A stretch of DNA of 64,000 nt from Streptomyces mutabilis (GCF_014649815.1 NZ_BMTT01000005.1:248001-312000); one strand, 5' to 3'. Numbered from the stretch's first letter, positions 51,901 to 62,694 are shown. Made by a program: numbers and translations. Notes: generated from the sequence alone by a model not told the origin.

Positions 51901-54866
51901 CGTTCGACCCCGCTCTTCCGGCAGACCCGCACTGGCTGGCCATGGTCGAGAGCGTGCAGAGGAACGCGGCGGAGGCCCACGCGGCCTGCCACCGCATGCT
52001 GGCCGACAGCCACATGGCGTTCCTGCGGATGACCGAGACGACCCTGGCCACCCTGCTGGGCGCGCCCCCGCGGGAGGACGTGCCCGCCCTGCCCACTGCC
52101 CCCGTGTCCACCGATCTCGCGGCGGTGCCGCACACCGTGGTCCCGACCTCCGCTCCCGTCGGCCGGGCGCCCGACGCGGCCCCCGGCGCGACGCCGCGGA
52201 CTCCCGACCCGTTGCCGCAACTCCTCGCCCCTGCCGGGGCCTCCGTCGTACCACCCGCCCGCACACCCGAGCCCTCACCGGCCCCGCTCCACGCCGACGC
52301 GCCGTCGGCCGCGGACCCGGCCCGGTTCGAGGAACTGCTGCTCTCGGTGGTGGCCGAGCGCACCGGATACCCGGTGTCCATGCTCAACGCGGACATGGCG
52401 CTCGACGCGGACCTCGGCGTCGACTCCATCAAGCGTGTGGAGATCCTCTCCGTCGTCCGGCAACGGGTGGGTGACCTGCCGACCGGGGATGCCGCCGCGC
52501 TCGGCAGACTCAGCACCCTGCGCGAGATCGTGGACGCCCTGTCGGAGGCGGCCGCTCCCACCACCGCACCATCCGCCGACCAGCCCGAAACCGCCGTCGC
52601 GAGCCGACAACCGGAACCGGTGGAACTGAGGCGCCTGGCCCTGCGAACGGTGAACGCGCCCGCGCCGGGACTGGCGATGGCCGGCCTCGGTGACGGCCCG
52701 GTGTCCGTGGTCGGCGGTCCTTCCGAGACCGCCGCCCTGGTGGCCGGGAAACTCACCGACCGCGGAGTACGGGCCGAGGCCGCGACACGTGTGCCCGACG
52801 GAGCGGGCGCCGTCGTGTACCTCGGCGGGCTGGCCGACATCGGATCGCCGGAGGAGGCCGGAGAGATCCTGCGCGAGGCATTCCGCACGGCACGCACGGT
52901 CGCGCCGCGCATGGAGACCGCCGGTGGGGCGTTCGTCACCGTCCAGGACACGGGGGGCGACTTCGGGCTGGACGGCAGGGAACCCGACCGCGCGTGGCTC
53001 GGCGGCCTCGCCGCCCTGACCAGGACCGCGGCACAGGAGTGGCCGGACGCCTCCGTCAAGGCGATCGACTGCGAGCGCGGCGGCCGGGACGCCGAGGCCG
53101 TCGCCGAGGCGATCGTGGCGGAACTGCTCGTGGGCGGACCGGCACCGGAGGCCGGCCTGCGCGCGGACGGAACCCGGCTCGTACCGTGCGCCGTCGAGGC
53201 ACCGTCGGAACCGTGCCCGGCCCCGACGGAGATCGGCCCGAAGTCGGTGATCGTGGCCACCGGGGGAGCGCGCGGGGTCACCGCGGCAGCCCTGACCGAC
53301 CTGGCCCGGACCCACCGGCCGCGCATCGCTCTGCTGGGCCGCACGGAACTGGTGGCGGAGCCCGCAGGGGCGTCCGCGGCCACCGACGAAGCCGCACTCG
53401 TGCGGCTGCTCGGCGAGCAGCGAGCCGAAGGCACCGGCCCCGCCGAGATCAGCGCGCGGGCGAAGGAGATCCTGGCCGCGCGCGAGGTACGGGCGACACT
53501 CACCGAACTGGAGAAGGCCGGCTCCCCGGTCCGGTACCTGCCGGTGGACGTCAGGGACGGTGAGGCCCTCGCGGCCGCGCTGCGCGAGGTGCGCGAGACG
53601 TGGGGTCCTGTCACCGGGATCGTGCACGGCGCCGGAGTACTGGCCGACAAGCGGATTCCCGACAAGACGGACGGGCAGTTCGACCGGGTGATGTCCACCA
53701 AGACCGACGGCCTGCGGGCACTCCTCGCGGCGACAGCCGACGACCCGGTCGAGACGATCTGCCTGTTCTCCTCGGTGGCCGGGGTCTACGGCAACGCGGG
53801 ACAGTGCGACTACGCCATGGCCAACGCCGTGCTCGACCACGTGGCGTCGGCCGAGCGGGCCCGCCGGCCGGACTGCCGGGTGCGCTCGATCGCCTGGGGG
53901 CCCTGGCGCGGCGGGATGGTGACCCCGGCACTGGCCGAGCGCTTCGGCCGGTCGGGCGTCGAGCTGATCCCCCTGGAGCGGGGTGCCGCCGCCTTCACCG
54001 CCGAACTCGGCGCTCCGGCCCCTGACGGCCGGATCATCCTGGTAGCCGGTGACGAGGACGCGCCGTCGGACGGTGCCGGCGACCCGCCCACGGCTCACAT
54101 CCGCGTCACGTCCGTCACGCACCCCTACCTGGCCGACCACCGCATTACCGAGGACCCGGTGCTGCCCCTGGCCATGGTCCTCGACTGGTTCACGGGCGCC
54201 GCCCGAGCATGGCGCCCTACGTCCGGAGGGCCGGTGCTGCGCGACGTGCGGGTGCTCGACAAGGTCACCCTGCCGAGGCTGGCGCACGAGGGGCACCGGT
54301 TCACCGTGCACGGACACCGCCGCCTCATCGGCCCCCCGACGGGTCTGCAGGCGGAACTGCGGGACGTGGACGGGGCGCCGCACTTCCGCGCCGTACTGGA
54401 CTTCGAGGCACCCTCGGAACAGCAGCCGTGGGCCGGCCCCGGGGAAGGGGACAGCACGGAGCGCCCCGTCCCCTACGACGGACGGGCCCTGTTCCACGGA
54501 CCGCGGTTCCAGGCACTGAGCACCCTGCGGGGTGTCGGCTCCAACGGGGCGGAAGCGACGGTCGCGGGTGTCGCCGGCCTGGGCTGGGGCGGCGCCCACT
54601 GGCAGACCGATCCGGCCGCCGTGGACGGCGCGCTGCAACTGGCCCTGGTGTGGGCGGACCACGCCCTGGGGAGCGCGTGTCTGCCGATGGCCGTCGCCGA
54701 GTGCCGCATCCACCGGCGCGGCCCCGCCGCGAACAGCCTCAGGTGCGTGGTGCGCGCCCGGAAGACGCACGACACCGGGGCACGGTGCGACGTGGCCCTC
54801 CTCGACCCGGACGGCGTCCCTCGCGTGGAACTGCTCGGGGTGGAGCTCGTACGCCGTCCCGACTGA
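48915..54866 (+). CDS. pfaA: PfaA-like iterative type I polyketide/fatty acid synthase (KS-AT-ACP-KR-DH)
   Basis: The 1,983-residue synthase has, in order: KS (~6-470) with Cys207 in DAACASS, His342 and His383; AT (~575-880) with Ser670 in GHSFGE; a Pro-rich linker (~905-1065); one ACP with Ser1171 in LGVDSIKRVEIL; KR (~1440-1720) with the nucleotide motif ATGGARGV near 1447; and a C-terminal DH-like domain (~1730-1983) with HPYLADHRITEDPVLPL. This resembles PfaA/HglE, but PUFA synthases have several tandem ACPs and here there is one. The GTG at 48915 follows AAAGGGAGCC. It follows pfaD by 45 bp and precedes the KS-CLF protein by 59 bp. Confidence 0.9.
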   Translation: MSETHPPQVPVAVVGIGALAPGSTDPTEFWRTVFSGRDLITGVPPSRWLVEDHYDPDPTVPDKTYARRGAFLPEVGFDPLAYGIPPATLPATDTSQLLALMVADQVLADAGGLSGVDRDRVGVILGAASLELLSHMQGRTQRPVWLKALREQGVPEAEAQSVCDAIQEHYTPWQESTFPGLLGNVVAGRIANRFDLHGTNHTTDAACASSFAALSTAVAELSLGRADLVISGGVDTLNDIGMFMCFSKTPALSPTGDCRPFSDEADGTMLGEAVVMYALKRLSDAERDGDRIHAVIRGIGSSSDGKGTAIYAPLPEGQARALRRAYEQAGYDPGTVELVEAHGTGTKAGDAAELVALRTVFEESGRGDRQWCAIGSLKSQIGHTKCAAGAAGLLKTVMALHHQVLPPTIKVERPASVLRKRDSPFYVNTEARPWVRPPGHPRRASVSSFGFGGSNFHVTLEEYVPSAGPGRRAWRSRCAPTELVLFSASSPAALLERTVDRDRPLAEIARESQAGFRPADEVRLAVLATDTDDLHDRFSQAAAAIRQRPHDAFSLPGGVHYGVGAPAVGKVAFLFPGQGAQYVGMGAGLAMFAPAAQAVWDRLADRRFEDRALHAVVFPPPGFGDAEREAQAALLNATEWAQPALAVHSLALLEVVRGLGLRPDCVGGHSFGELVALHAAGALDADSLVALARRRGELMRAAADGAGAMLAVAASRERVTAVLAEAGVNNVWPANHNAPDQVVVSGESGAIETAEREFLARGITASRLETSHAFHTPLVASAAEPLSAFLRDMTLTAPVVDVYGNADAAPYPGDPDDVRRRVAAHLVSPVLFAEQIEAMYAAGVRTFVEVGAGAALTGLVGRVLGDREYAAVALDRRGQDAVTTLHGALGRLAAHGAQLDYGFLWTPYGPSETAVKEREPRMTVQINGTNYGQPYPPEGGATELPPPNPPRTPPSPAPAATLAPAPPLEPTGESAPAREPVPGAEPVPAAPSPPEPFDPALPADPHWLAMVESVQRNAAEAHAACHRMLADSHMAFLRMTETTLATLLGAPPREDVPALPTAPVSTDLAAVPHTVVPTSAPVGRAPDAAPGATPRTPDPLPQLLAPAGASVVPPARTPEPSPAPLHADAPSAADPARFEELLLSVVAERTGYPVSMLNADMALDADLGVDSIKRVEILSVVRQRVGDLPTGDAAALGRLSTLREIVDALSEAAAPTTAPSADQPETAVASRQPEPVELRRLALRTVNAPAPGLAMAGLGDGPVSVVGGPSETAALVAGKLTDRGVRAEAATRVPDGAGAVVYLGGLADIGSPEEAGEILREAFRTARTVAPRMETAGGAFVTVQDTGGDFGLDGREPDRAWLGGLAALTRTAAQEWPDASVKAIDCERGGRDAEAVAEAIVAELLVGGPAPEAGLRADGTRLVPCAVEAPSEPCPAPTEIGPKSVIVATGGARGVTAAALTDLARTHRPRIALLGRTELVAEPAGASAATDEAALVRLLGEQRAEGTGPAEISARAKEILAAREVRATLTELEKAGSPVRYLPVDVRDGEALAAALREVRETWGPVTGIVHGAGVLADKRIPDKTDGQFDRVMSTKTDGLRALLAATADDPVETICLFSSVAGVYGNAGQCDYAMANAVLDHVASAERARRPDCRVRSIAWGPWRGGMVTPALAERFGRSGVELIPLERGAAAFTAELGAPAPDGRIILVAGDEDAPSDGAGDPPTAHIRVTSVTHPYLADHRITEDPVLPLAMVLDWFTGAARAWRPTSGGPVLRDVRVLDKVTLPRLAHEGHRFTVHGHRRLIGPPTGLQAELRDVDGAPHFRAVLDFEAPSEQQPWAGPGEGDSTERPVPYDGRALFHGPRFQALSTLRGVGSNGAEATVAGVAGLGWGGAHWQTDPAAVDGALQLALVWADHALGSACLPMAVAECRIHRRGPAANSLRCVVRARKTHDTGARCDVALLDPDGVPRVELLGVELVRRPD

Positions 54867-54925
54867 ACGACCGCGCATCGCGCCCCCGTTCCTCTGTATG
54901 CGTGTGTCCCGTGAAGTGGAGCAGT

Positions 54926-57900
54926 ATGGGTTTCGAACCGATCGCCGTCGTCGGACGCGGCTGTGTGCTGCCCGACGCGCTGGACCCGGACACCTTCTGG
55001 GACAACGTCGCGGCACGCCGCTGCAGTCTGTCGGCGGTCCCGGAGGATCGGTGGCGGCTGCCCCACCGCTGGGCCATGGGCACGGCCGACGACCACCGCG
55101 ACCGCACCTGGACCGACATCGGGGGCTACGTCCGGGGGTTCGAAGAGGTCTTCGACCCGAGCGGATTCCGCATCGATCCGGAACGGATCCTGACCCTCGA
55201 CCCGCTCTTCCACTGGGTGCTGTACGGCGCCCGGCAGGCACTGGGGGAGTCCGGCTACGAGGGACCCGGCGAGCGCGCCGGCCTCGTACTGGGCAACCTC
55301 TGCTACCCCACGAGCACCGGGTCGGCCTACGCCGAGCACGTCTGGCTGTCCGCCCAGGAGCCGCACGTCCGAAACGCCCTGCTGACCGGCGCGCGCCGCG
55401 CGCGCCCCGACGCACGCAACCGCTTCTCCTCCGGGCTGCCGGCCCACTTCGCGGCCAGAGCCCTCGGACTGGGAGCGGGCGCCTTCGCGCTCGACGCCGC
55501 CTGCGCCTCCTCGCTGTACGCGATCAAGCTCGCGTGCGACCGCCTGCACGACGGCACGGCCGACCTGATGCTCGCCGGCGCGGTGAACCGCGTCGACAAC
55601 CTGTTTCTGCACGTCGGGTTCTGCGGCCTGTCGGCCGTGAGCAGGACCGGTCGCAGCCGCCCCCTGCACCGGGACGCGGACGGTCTGCTGCACGGCGAGG
55701 GTGCCGGGTTCGTGGCCCTGGTGCGACTGGCGGACGCACTGGCGGGCGGGGCACCGGTCCTCGGGGTGATCCGGGGCATCGGGCTGTCCAACGACGGACG
55801 CGGCAGCGGCCTGCTCAGCCCGGCCCAGGAGGGGCAGGAGCGGGCCATGGGGCTGGCGTACTCCGCGGCGGGCGTCGCACCGGAGACGGTCTCGCTCGTG
55901 GAGTGCCACGCCACGGGTACCCCGGTCGGGGACGCCGTGGAGGCCCGTAGCATGGCACGGACCTTCGCGGCGGCCCGCGACGTTCCCATCGGCTCCGTCA
56001 AGTCCAACGTCGGTCACCTGCTGGCCTCGGCGGGGGTGAGCGGCCTGCTCAAGGTGCTGGGGGCGATGCGTGCGGGGATCCGTCCGGCGACACTCGGGGC
56101 CGACCGGCCCCTCACCCACCTCGAGGGCACACCGCTGCGTGTGTTGAGCGAGCCCGAGCCGTGGCAGGGCTTGCGCAGGGCCGCCGTCAGCGCCTTCGGT
56201 TTCGGCGGCACCAACGCCCATCTGATCGTCGATGCCTGGGACGGCGGCTCGGGAGCGCACAAGGGCGGGACACCCGGCCCGTTCCGTCCGGTTCGGGATG
56301 CCCCCGGGGAACCCGACGCCCCGACGGCGCAATCCGCGATCGCGATCGTGGCCGTCGGCGCGCGGGCCGGCGGCGGGGCCGGGAGCGAGGACTTCCGTCG
56401 CGTGGTCCTCGACGGCGAGCGGTGCGGTCCCACCACGAGGATCGACGTGTCACTTCCGGACCTGTGCTTTCCTCCGTCGGCCCTGCGGAACACCTCGCCC
56501 CAGCAACTCCTGATGCTGGAAGCCGCCCGTGAGGCAGTGCGAGGGGTCTCCCTGCCCCGCGAGCGGACCCTGGTGCTCATCGGGGCGGGAGTGGACGCCG
56601 AGGTGGCGCGCGGTGGCGCACGCTGGAGATTGCCGCACTGGGCGGAGCAGGCCGGGTGCGACACCGACCCCGGTCTCCTCCGGCGTGCCCAGGACGCCTT
56701 CGTCTCCTCCATGGGGGCCGAGCGGGTGGTCGGCACCCTCCCCAACCTCGTGGCCAACCGGATCAACACCCAACTCGACCTGGCGGGCCCCGGTCTCGCC
56801 GTGTCGGCGGAGGAGGCGTCCGGCCTGGTGGCACTCGAGCTCGCCGCCCGGGCCATCAGGGCGGGCGAAGCCGACGCCGCGCTGGTCGGAGCCACCGACG
56901 TGTCCAGCGGAGCGGTACACCGAGCCGCCCTGGACGAACTCGGCCGTGAGACCGGAACCGGGGACGCGGCCGTCGTCCTGGTGCTGAAACCCCTCAGCGC
57001 CGCCCGCCGGGACGGCGACACGGTGCTCGCCCTCCTCGACGAGGAGAGCGAGGGCGAGGCCGACCTGCTGGTCGGGGACGACGAGGCGGCCACGATCGAC
57101 CCGGCCTCGGTCTTCGGCCGGGTCCACGCCGCCCAGGGACTGCTGTCCGTCGCCGTCGCGGCGACCGCACTCCCGCACCGTGCGGTGCCCCGCCCGGGAG
57201 AGCCCGCCCAGCCGCAACCCGGCCTGCGTACCGCCGAGGCGGTCGTCGCTCCGCTGGAGGCACCCCCCGTCCGCGTCCGGCTGCGCGCGGGCGACGTACT
57301 GCCCCGGGTCGGGGGAGCCGTGCCGCGACTGTACGTCTTCTCCGGTGGCGACCGGCAGGAGGTGCTGGCCGCGCTGGAGGCGGGAGCGGAGTCCTCGGAC
57401 GGTCCCGCCCGCCTGGCCCTCGTCGTGGACGACGATGCCGGTCTCCGAGCGGCCGTGGAGAGCGCGCGCCGCTGGCTCGTCGGCGGCGGGATCAAGCCCG
57501 GTGGTGTGCTCTACCGGGACGCACCGGTCGTCGGGGAGACCGGATTCGTGTACACCAACGGCTCGGCCGCGTACCCGGGCATGGGGCGCGAGCTGATGCT
57601 CGCCCTGCCGTCACTCGGCGAGACCGTCGGGGCCAGGCACGGTACCGCCGCCGGACCCGTGGATCCGGGCCCCGAGCCGACGACGCTCGAACAGATCCGG
57701 AGCGCCGCCCGGCTCGCCACGGTCCACACCGAACTGTGCCGGGGGCTGCTCGGCCTGCGACCTGACGCCGCCATCGGATACTCCTCCGGCGAGACCGCCG
57801 CCCTGGTGGCCCTGGGAGCCTGGCCGGACGCCGAGGGCCTGTACGCGTCCGCCCGCGAGAGCGGTCTGTTCACCCGGGAACTGACCGGAGAACTCCGTGC

Positions 57901-60900
57901 GGTGCGGCGGGCATGGGAACGCGCCGGTGTGACCGGGACCCGGTGGTCCAGCTACCTGGTGACCGCGCCCCTCGAACGGGTGGCCGAGGAGATCGCGAAG
58001 GAGCCTGCCGTTCACCTGATGGCGGTCAACGCGCCCGGGGTATGCGTCGTCGGGGGAGAGGCACGGGCGTGCGCGGCGGCCGTGGACCGGCTCGGGACCG
58101 GCAACGCCATCGCGATCGACTACGATCTCGCGGCCCATGCACCGGAGTTGGCAGAGGTCCGCGACGAGTGGCGCCGCCTTCACCTGCGGCCCACCACCGA
58201 GGTGCCGGGGGTGCGGTTCTACAGCGAGGCCGACCGGCGGGCGTACCTCCCGACGGCCGAGCGGGCCGCCGAGGCGATCACCGCCCAGGGCCTCGGCACG
58301 ATCGACTTCGCCGGCACGGTGGAGAGGGCCTGGGCCGACGGGGTCCGGATCTTCGTGGAACAAGGGCCGCGCGGACTGTGCACCGGGTGGATCAAGCGGG
58401 TGCTCGGGGACCGGGAGCACGTGGCCGTGGCCCTGGACGCGCCGGACGGCAGAGGCCTGCGGCAGTTGTACCTGGCCGTGGCCGAGCTCGTGGTCGCCGG
58501 CGTGCCGGTGCGGGCCGACGCGCTGTTCGCCGAACTGCGGAGGGCCCCGGAGGCCGGGACCGCGCGAACCGGTCCCGTGCTTGAGGTACCGGTCCTGCCG
58601 GAACCCCGGCTGCCGTCGCCGCTCGGCCGCTCCGCGGTGACCCTGCCCGAAGCCCCCCGGTTGGCTCCCGTGCCCGTGCCCGTGCCCGTGCCTGCGCCTG
58701 TCCCCGTGCCCCTCACTGACCCCGAGCGGCCCGCCCCGCCGTCTGACACGCCGACCGTCGTTGTACCCCGTACGAGCGGCGGGCAGACCCCGGCTCCCTC
58801 GGACCGGCGGGCCGTCGCCGCCCGGCACGCACTGCGGGTCACGGCGCTCCACCAGGACGTGATGGCCGGACAGACGCAGCTGCACGAACGGTTCCTGCGC
58901 CTCACCGAGCAGGCCGTCGCCGCTCTGGGACGTGCCGCACCGCTTCCGGCCGCGGACCCTCGGCCGCGGACGGGCGTACCGCGTACCCCGCCCGTGACGC
59001 CGCCGGCCGCTCCCCCCGCCGCCGAACCGAGCCGGTCACTGCCCGTTCCCCGGCCCGGACCCAAGTTCGACAGGGCCCAGTTGGAACACCTCGCGTCCGG
59101 GCGCATCTCCGACCTCTTCGGACCGCGATTCACCCCGCAGGACGCCTACGCTGTGCAGACCCGGATGCCGGAACCGCCGATCCTGCTCGCCGACCGCGTC
59201 ACCGGTATCGACGCCGAACCGGCGGCACTCCTCACACCCGGGCCGGAGAACCACCGGGGCACGATCTGGACGGAGACCGACGTCGCCCTCGACAGCTGGT
59301 ACCTCGACGCCACCGGGCGGATGCCCTGCGGCCTGATGGTGGAGGCCGGCCAGGCAGACCTCCTGCTCATCAGCTGGCTCGGCGTCGACCTGCTGAACCG
59401 GGGCGAGCGGGCCTACCGGCTGCTCGGCTGCGAACTGACCTACCACGGAAGCCCTCCCCGCGCGGGAGAGACACTGCGCTACGAGATCCACATCGACGGA
59501 CACGCCGAGCACGACGGTGTCCGGCTCTTCTTCTTCCACTACGACTGCCACGTCGACGGAGAGCTCCGCCTCAGCGTCCGCAAGGCCCAGGCCGGGTTCT
59601 TCACCCGGGACGAACTCGCCCGGAGCGCCGGAGTGCAAGGCGACCCCGACGCCGACCCGCCCCGCCCCGACCTCCCCACCGACCCTCCCGCCCTCCGGTG
59701 CACGTACGGCTCCTTCGGCGCGGACCAGGTGCTGGCCTTCTCCGAGGGGCGTCCCGCGGACTGCTTCGGACCCGGCTGGGAGCGGGCCGCGGCCCACGTA
59801 CGGTCACCGCGCATCGACCGCGGCCGGCTGCGGCTGCTGCACGAGGTCACCGCGTTCGACCCGACGGGCGGGCCCTGGGACCGCGGCTACCTCCGCGCCG
59901 AGACGCCCGTCGCGCCCGACGACTGGTTCTTCGACGGACACTTCAAGAACGACCCCTGTATGCCGGGGACCCTGATGCTCCAGGGCGGGATGCAGGCGAT
60001 GGCCTTCTACCTGGCGGCCATGGGCTTCACCGTCGACAGGGACGGCTGGCGCTTCGAGCCGGTCGACGGCGCCCCCAGCACGGCCGAGTGCCGGGGCCAG
60101 GCCACTCCGGACAGCCGACGGATCGTGTACGAGGTGTTCGTGCGCGGAGTGTCGGCCGGACCCGTGCCGACCCTGTACGCCGACGTGCTGGGCACCGTCG
60201 ACGGGTGCAGGGCGTTCCACGGCCGGCAGGTCGGACTCCGGTTGGTGCCGGACTGGCCGCTGACGCACTGGCGCCGACTCGGCCCGGCGGCCCAGCAGAT
60301 TAGCGGTGCCCCGGTTCCCGTCGCCTCGCTCGGTGGCCTGGTGGGACACCGGGAGCCCTCGACGGTCGCGGTGGTGGACGGTTTCGCCTTCGACTACGCC
60401 TCGCTGCTCGCCTGCGCGTGGGGCAGGCCCAGTGAGGCGTTCGGCCCGGCCTACGCGCGTTTCGACGGGACGCGCAGGGGCGCGCGTCTGCCGGGCCCTC
60501 CCTACCACTTCATGAGCAGGGTCGTCGAGGTGGACGGGCCGCCGAACGGGATGGCGGAGGGCAGCCGCGTCGTCGCCGAGTACGACGTCCCCGACCGCGC
60601 CTGGTACTTCGAGCAGAACGACGGCGGGACGATGCCGTTCGCCGTCCTCATGGAAATCGCCCTCCAGCCGTGCGGTTGGCTCGCCACCTATGTGGGCAGC
60701 GCCCTGACCAGCGACGTCGATTTGCTGTTCCGTAACCTCGACGGCTCCGGCACCGTCACCGCCGTGGTCACCGACGCGACCTCGACCGTGCGTACGCATG
60801 CCGAGCTGACCCGTGTCTCCCGCGGCGGCGACATGATCATCGAGTCGTTCACGGTCCGGTGCTTCGCCGACTCCCGGCTGGTCTTCGAGCTGTCGACGGT

Positions 60901-61489
60901 GTTCGGGTTCTTCCCGCGCTCGGCCTTCGAGCAGCAGGCGGGAATTCCGGTCTCCGCCTCCGACCGCGCCGCGCTCACCGCTCCGTGCGACCACACGGTC
61001 GATCTCTCGACGCGTCCGGAAGCCCTCTTCGACGGCCCGGCGCGTCTGCCGGGCCCGATGCTGCTGATGCTCGACAGGGTCACCGGCTACTGGCCGGACG
61101 CGGGCCGCGCCGGTCTCGGCCGGCTGCGGTCGGAGAAGGACGTGGACGCCGGGGAGTGGTTCTTCAAGGCGCACTTCTTCCAGGACCCGGTGCAGCCGGG
61201 GTCCCTGGGCATCGAGGCGATGTGCCAACTCCTGCGGTACTACATGATCGAACGCGGGCTCACCGACGGCCTCCCGTCTCCCCGGTTCGAGCCGGTGATG
61301 CTCGGCCGGGAAGTGACCTGGAAGTACCGGGGGCAGATCACCCCGGAAACCCGGTCGGTCACAGTGCTGATGGAGATCCTGGAAGTCGGTGAGGACGCCG
61401 CGGGCCGCTGGGCCGTCGCCGAGGCGACGCTGTGGGGCGACGACACCTGCGTGTACCGCGCTCACGGGATCGGGATGCGCGCCCTTTGA
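54926..61489 (+). CDS. pfaC: PfaC-like synthase with fused AT: KS-CLF-AT-DH-DH
   Basis: The 2,187-residue protein starts with KS (~1-440, Cys193, His328, His364; IAVVGRGCVLPD start). A chain-length-factor-like KS (~470-700) follows, with Glu in place of the active Cys (LAVSAEEASG near 625). An acyltransferase domain comes next (~870-1190), with nucleophile Ser953 in GYSSGE. A linker with Val-Pro repeats sits near ~1250. The C-terminus (~1378-2187) holds two FabA-like double-hotdog dehydratases, with MPCGLMVEAGQ, GHFKNDPCMPGTLMLQ, MPFAVLMEIALQPCGW and AHFFQDPVQPGSLGIEA. In marine PUFA systems the AT is the separate PfaB. The ATG has GGAG five bases before it. It ends the operon. Confidence 0.88.
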   Translation: MGFEPIAVVGRGCVLPDALDPDTFWDNVAARRCSLSAVPEDRWRLPHRWAMGTADDHRDRTWTDIGGYVRGFEEVFDPSGFRIDPERILTLDPLFHWVLYGARQALGESGYEGPGERAGLVLGNLCYPTSTGSAYAEHVWLSAQEPHVRNALLTGARRARPDARNRFSSGLPAHFAARALGLGAGAFALDAACASSLYAIKLACDRLHDGTADLMLAGAVNRVDNLFLHVGFCGLSAVSRTGRSRPLHRDADGLLHGEGAGFVALVRLADALAGGAPVLGVIRGIGLSNDGRGSGLLSPAQEGQERAMGLAYSAAGVAPETVSLVECHATGTPVGDAVEARSMARTFAAARDVPIGSVKSNVGHLLASAGVSGLLKVLGAMRAGIRPATLGADRPLTHLEGTPLRVLSEPEPWQGLRRAAVSAFGFGGTNAHLIVDAWDGGSGAHKGGTPGPFRPVRDAPGEPDAPTAQSAIAIVAVGARAGGGAGSEDFRRVVLDGERCGPTTRIDVSLPDLCFPPSALRNTSPQQLLMLEAAREAVRGVSLPRERTLVLIGAGVDAEVARGGARWRLPHWAEQAGCDTDPGLLRRAQDAFVSSMGAERVVGTLPNLVANRINTQLDLAGPGLAVSAEEASGLVALELAARAIRAGEADAALVGATDVSSGAVHRAALDELGRETGTGDAAVVLVLKPLSAARRDGDTVLALLDEESEGEADLLVGDDEAATIDPASVFGRVHAAQGLLSVAVAATALPHRAVPRPGEPAQPQPGLRTAEAVVAPLEAPPVRVRLRAGDVLPRVGGAVPRLYVFSGGDRQEVLAALEAGAESSDGPARLALVVDDDAGLRAAVESARRWLVGGGIKPGGVLYRDAPVVGETGFVYTNGSAAYPGMGRELMLALPSLGETVGARHGTAAGPVDPGPEPTTLEQIRSAARLATVHTELCRGLLGLRPDAAIGYSSGETAALVALGAWPDAEGLYASARESGLFTRELTGELRAVRRAWERAGVTGTRWSSYLVTAPLERVAEEIAKEPAVHLMAVNAPGVCVVGGEARACAAAVDRLGTGNAIAIDYDLAAHAPELAEVRDEWRRLHLRPTTEVPGVRFYSEADRRAYLPTAERAAEAITAQGLGTIDFAGTVERAWADGVRIFVEQGPRGLCTGWIKRVLGDREHVAVALDAPDGRGLRQLYLAVAELVVAGVPVRADALFAELRRAPEAGTARTGPVLEVPVLPEPRLPSPLGRSAVTLPEAPRLAPVPVPVPVPAPVPVPLTDPERPAPPSDTPTVVVPRTSGGQTPAPSDRRAVAARHALRVTALHQDVMAGQTQLHERFLRLTEQAVAALGRAAPLPAADPRPRTGVPRTPPVTPPAAPPAAEPSRSLPVPRPGPKFDRAQLEHLASGRISDLFGPRFTPQDAYAVQTRMPEPPILLADRVTGIDAEPAALLTPGPENHRGTIWTETDVALDSWYLDATGRMPCGLMVEAGQADLLLISWLGVDLLNRGERAYRLLGCELTYHGSPPRAGETLRYEIHIDGHAEHDGVRLFFFHYDCHVDGELRLSVRKAQAGFFTRDELARSAGVQGDPDADPPRPDLPTDPPALRCTYGSFGADQVLAFSEGRPADCFGPGWERAAAHVRSPRIDRGRLRLLHEVTAFDPTGGPWDRGYLRAETPVAPDDWFFDGHFKNDPCMPGTLMLQGGMQAMAFYLAAMGFTVDRDGWRFEPVDGAPSTAECRGQATPDSRRIVYEVFVRGVSAGPVPTLYADVLGTVDGCRAFHGRQVGLRLVPDWPLTHWRRLGPAAQQISGAPVPVASLGGLVGHREPSTVAVVDGFAFDYASLLACAWGRPSEAFGPAYARFDGTRRGARLPGPPYHFMSRVVEVDGPPNGMAEGSRVVAEYDVPDRAWYFEQNDGGTMPFAVLMEIALQPCGWLATYVGSALTSDVDLLFRNLDGSGTVTAVVTDATSTVRTHAELTRVSRGGDMIIESFTVRCFADSRLVFELSTVFGFFPRSAFEQQAGIPVSASDRAALTAPCDHTVDLSTRPEALFDGPARLPGPMLLMLDRVTGYWPDAGRAGLGRLRSEKDVDAGEWFFKAHFFQDPVQPGSLGIEAMCQLLRYYMIERGLTDGLPSPRFEPVMLGREVTWKYRGQITPETRSVTVLMEILEVGEDAAGRWAVAEATLWGDDTCVYRAHGIGMRAL
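58667..58712 (+). repeat. Short tandem repeat encoding a Val-Pro linker
   Basis: The hexamer CCCGTG and its variants are repeated about seven times inside the pfaC-like gene, encoding a PVPVPVPVPAPVPVP linker between the AT and DH parts. Slippage here could change linker length without shifting frame. It marks an interdomain boundary. Confidence 0.75.
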
Positions 61490-61721
61490 ACGAGCTGTGC
61501 GGGATGGGCCCCGAGCCCCTGGGAGATATGCCGGTTGCCTCGGTGTTGCGACCCGTTTGGTCCGCATGGGAGGGGCGGGAAGACTCGAAAATGACTTAGC
61601 CTCGCCCGTGCTTGCATGGCTGCGACGAGGACGGCTCGTGCACGGGGTGTCGACCGGTCCGCCCCACGGGCGCGGATCTCCGCCCGACCGCGTCCTCACC
61701 GTGGCGGTGGAAAGAGGGAAC

Positions 61722-62694
<973 letters not shown>

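Noticed and set aside
52275-55415. Over 1,000-codon minus-strand frame antisense to the PKS genes
   Set aside because: It spans two real plus-strand genes and an intergenic gap and has no recognisable motif, so it is a shadow frame.
58667-58712. Considered whether repeats in the window could be a CRISPR array
   Set aside because: The only tandem repeat is a 6-bp unit inside a coding frame. No spaced direct repeats of 25-40 bp and no cas genes were seen.
54926-61489. Considered as an enediyne-type PKS
   Set aside because: The separate PfaD, CLF-like KS with Glu at the active site and tandem FabA-type dehydratases fit PUFA/hgl secondary lipid synthases; no enediyne-specific genes (such as a DUF1702-type or TE-type set) are present.
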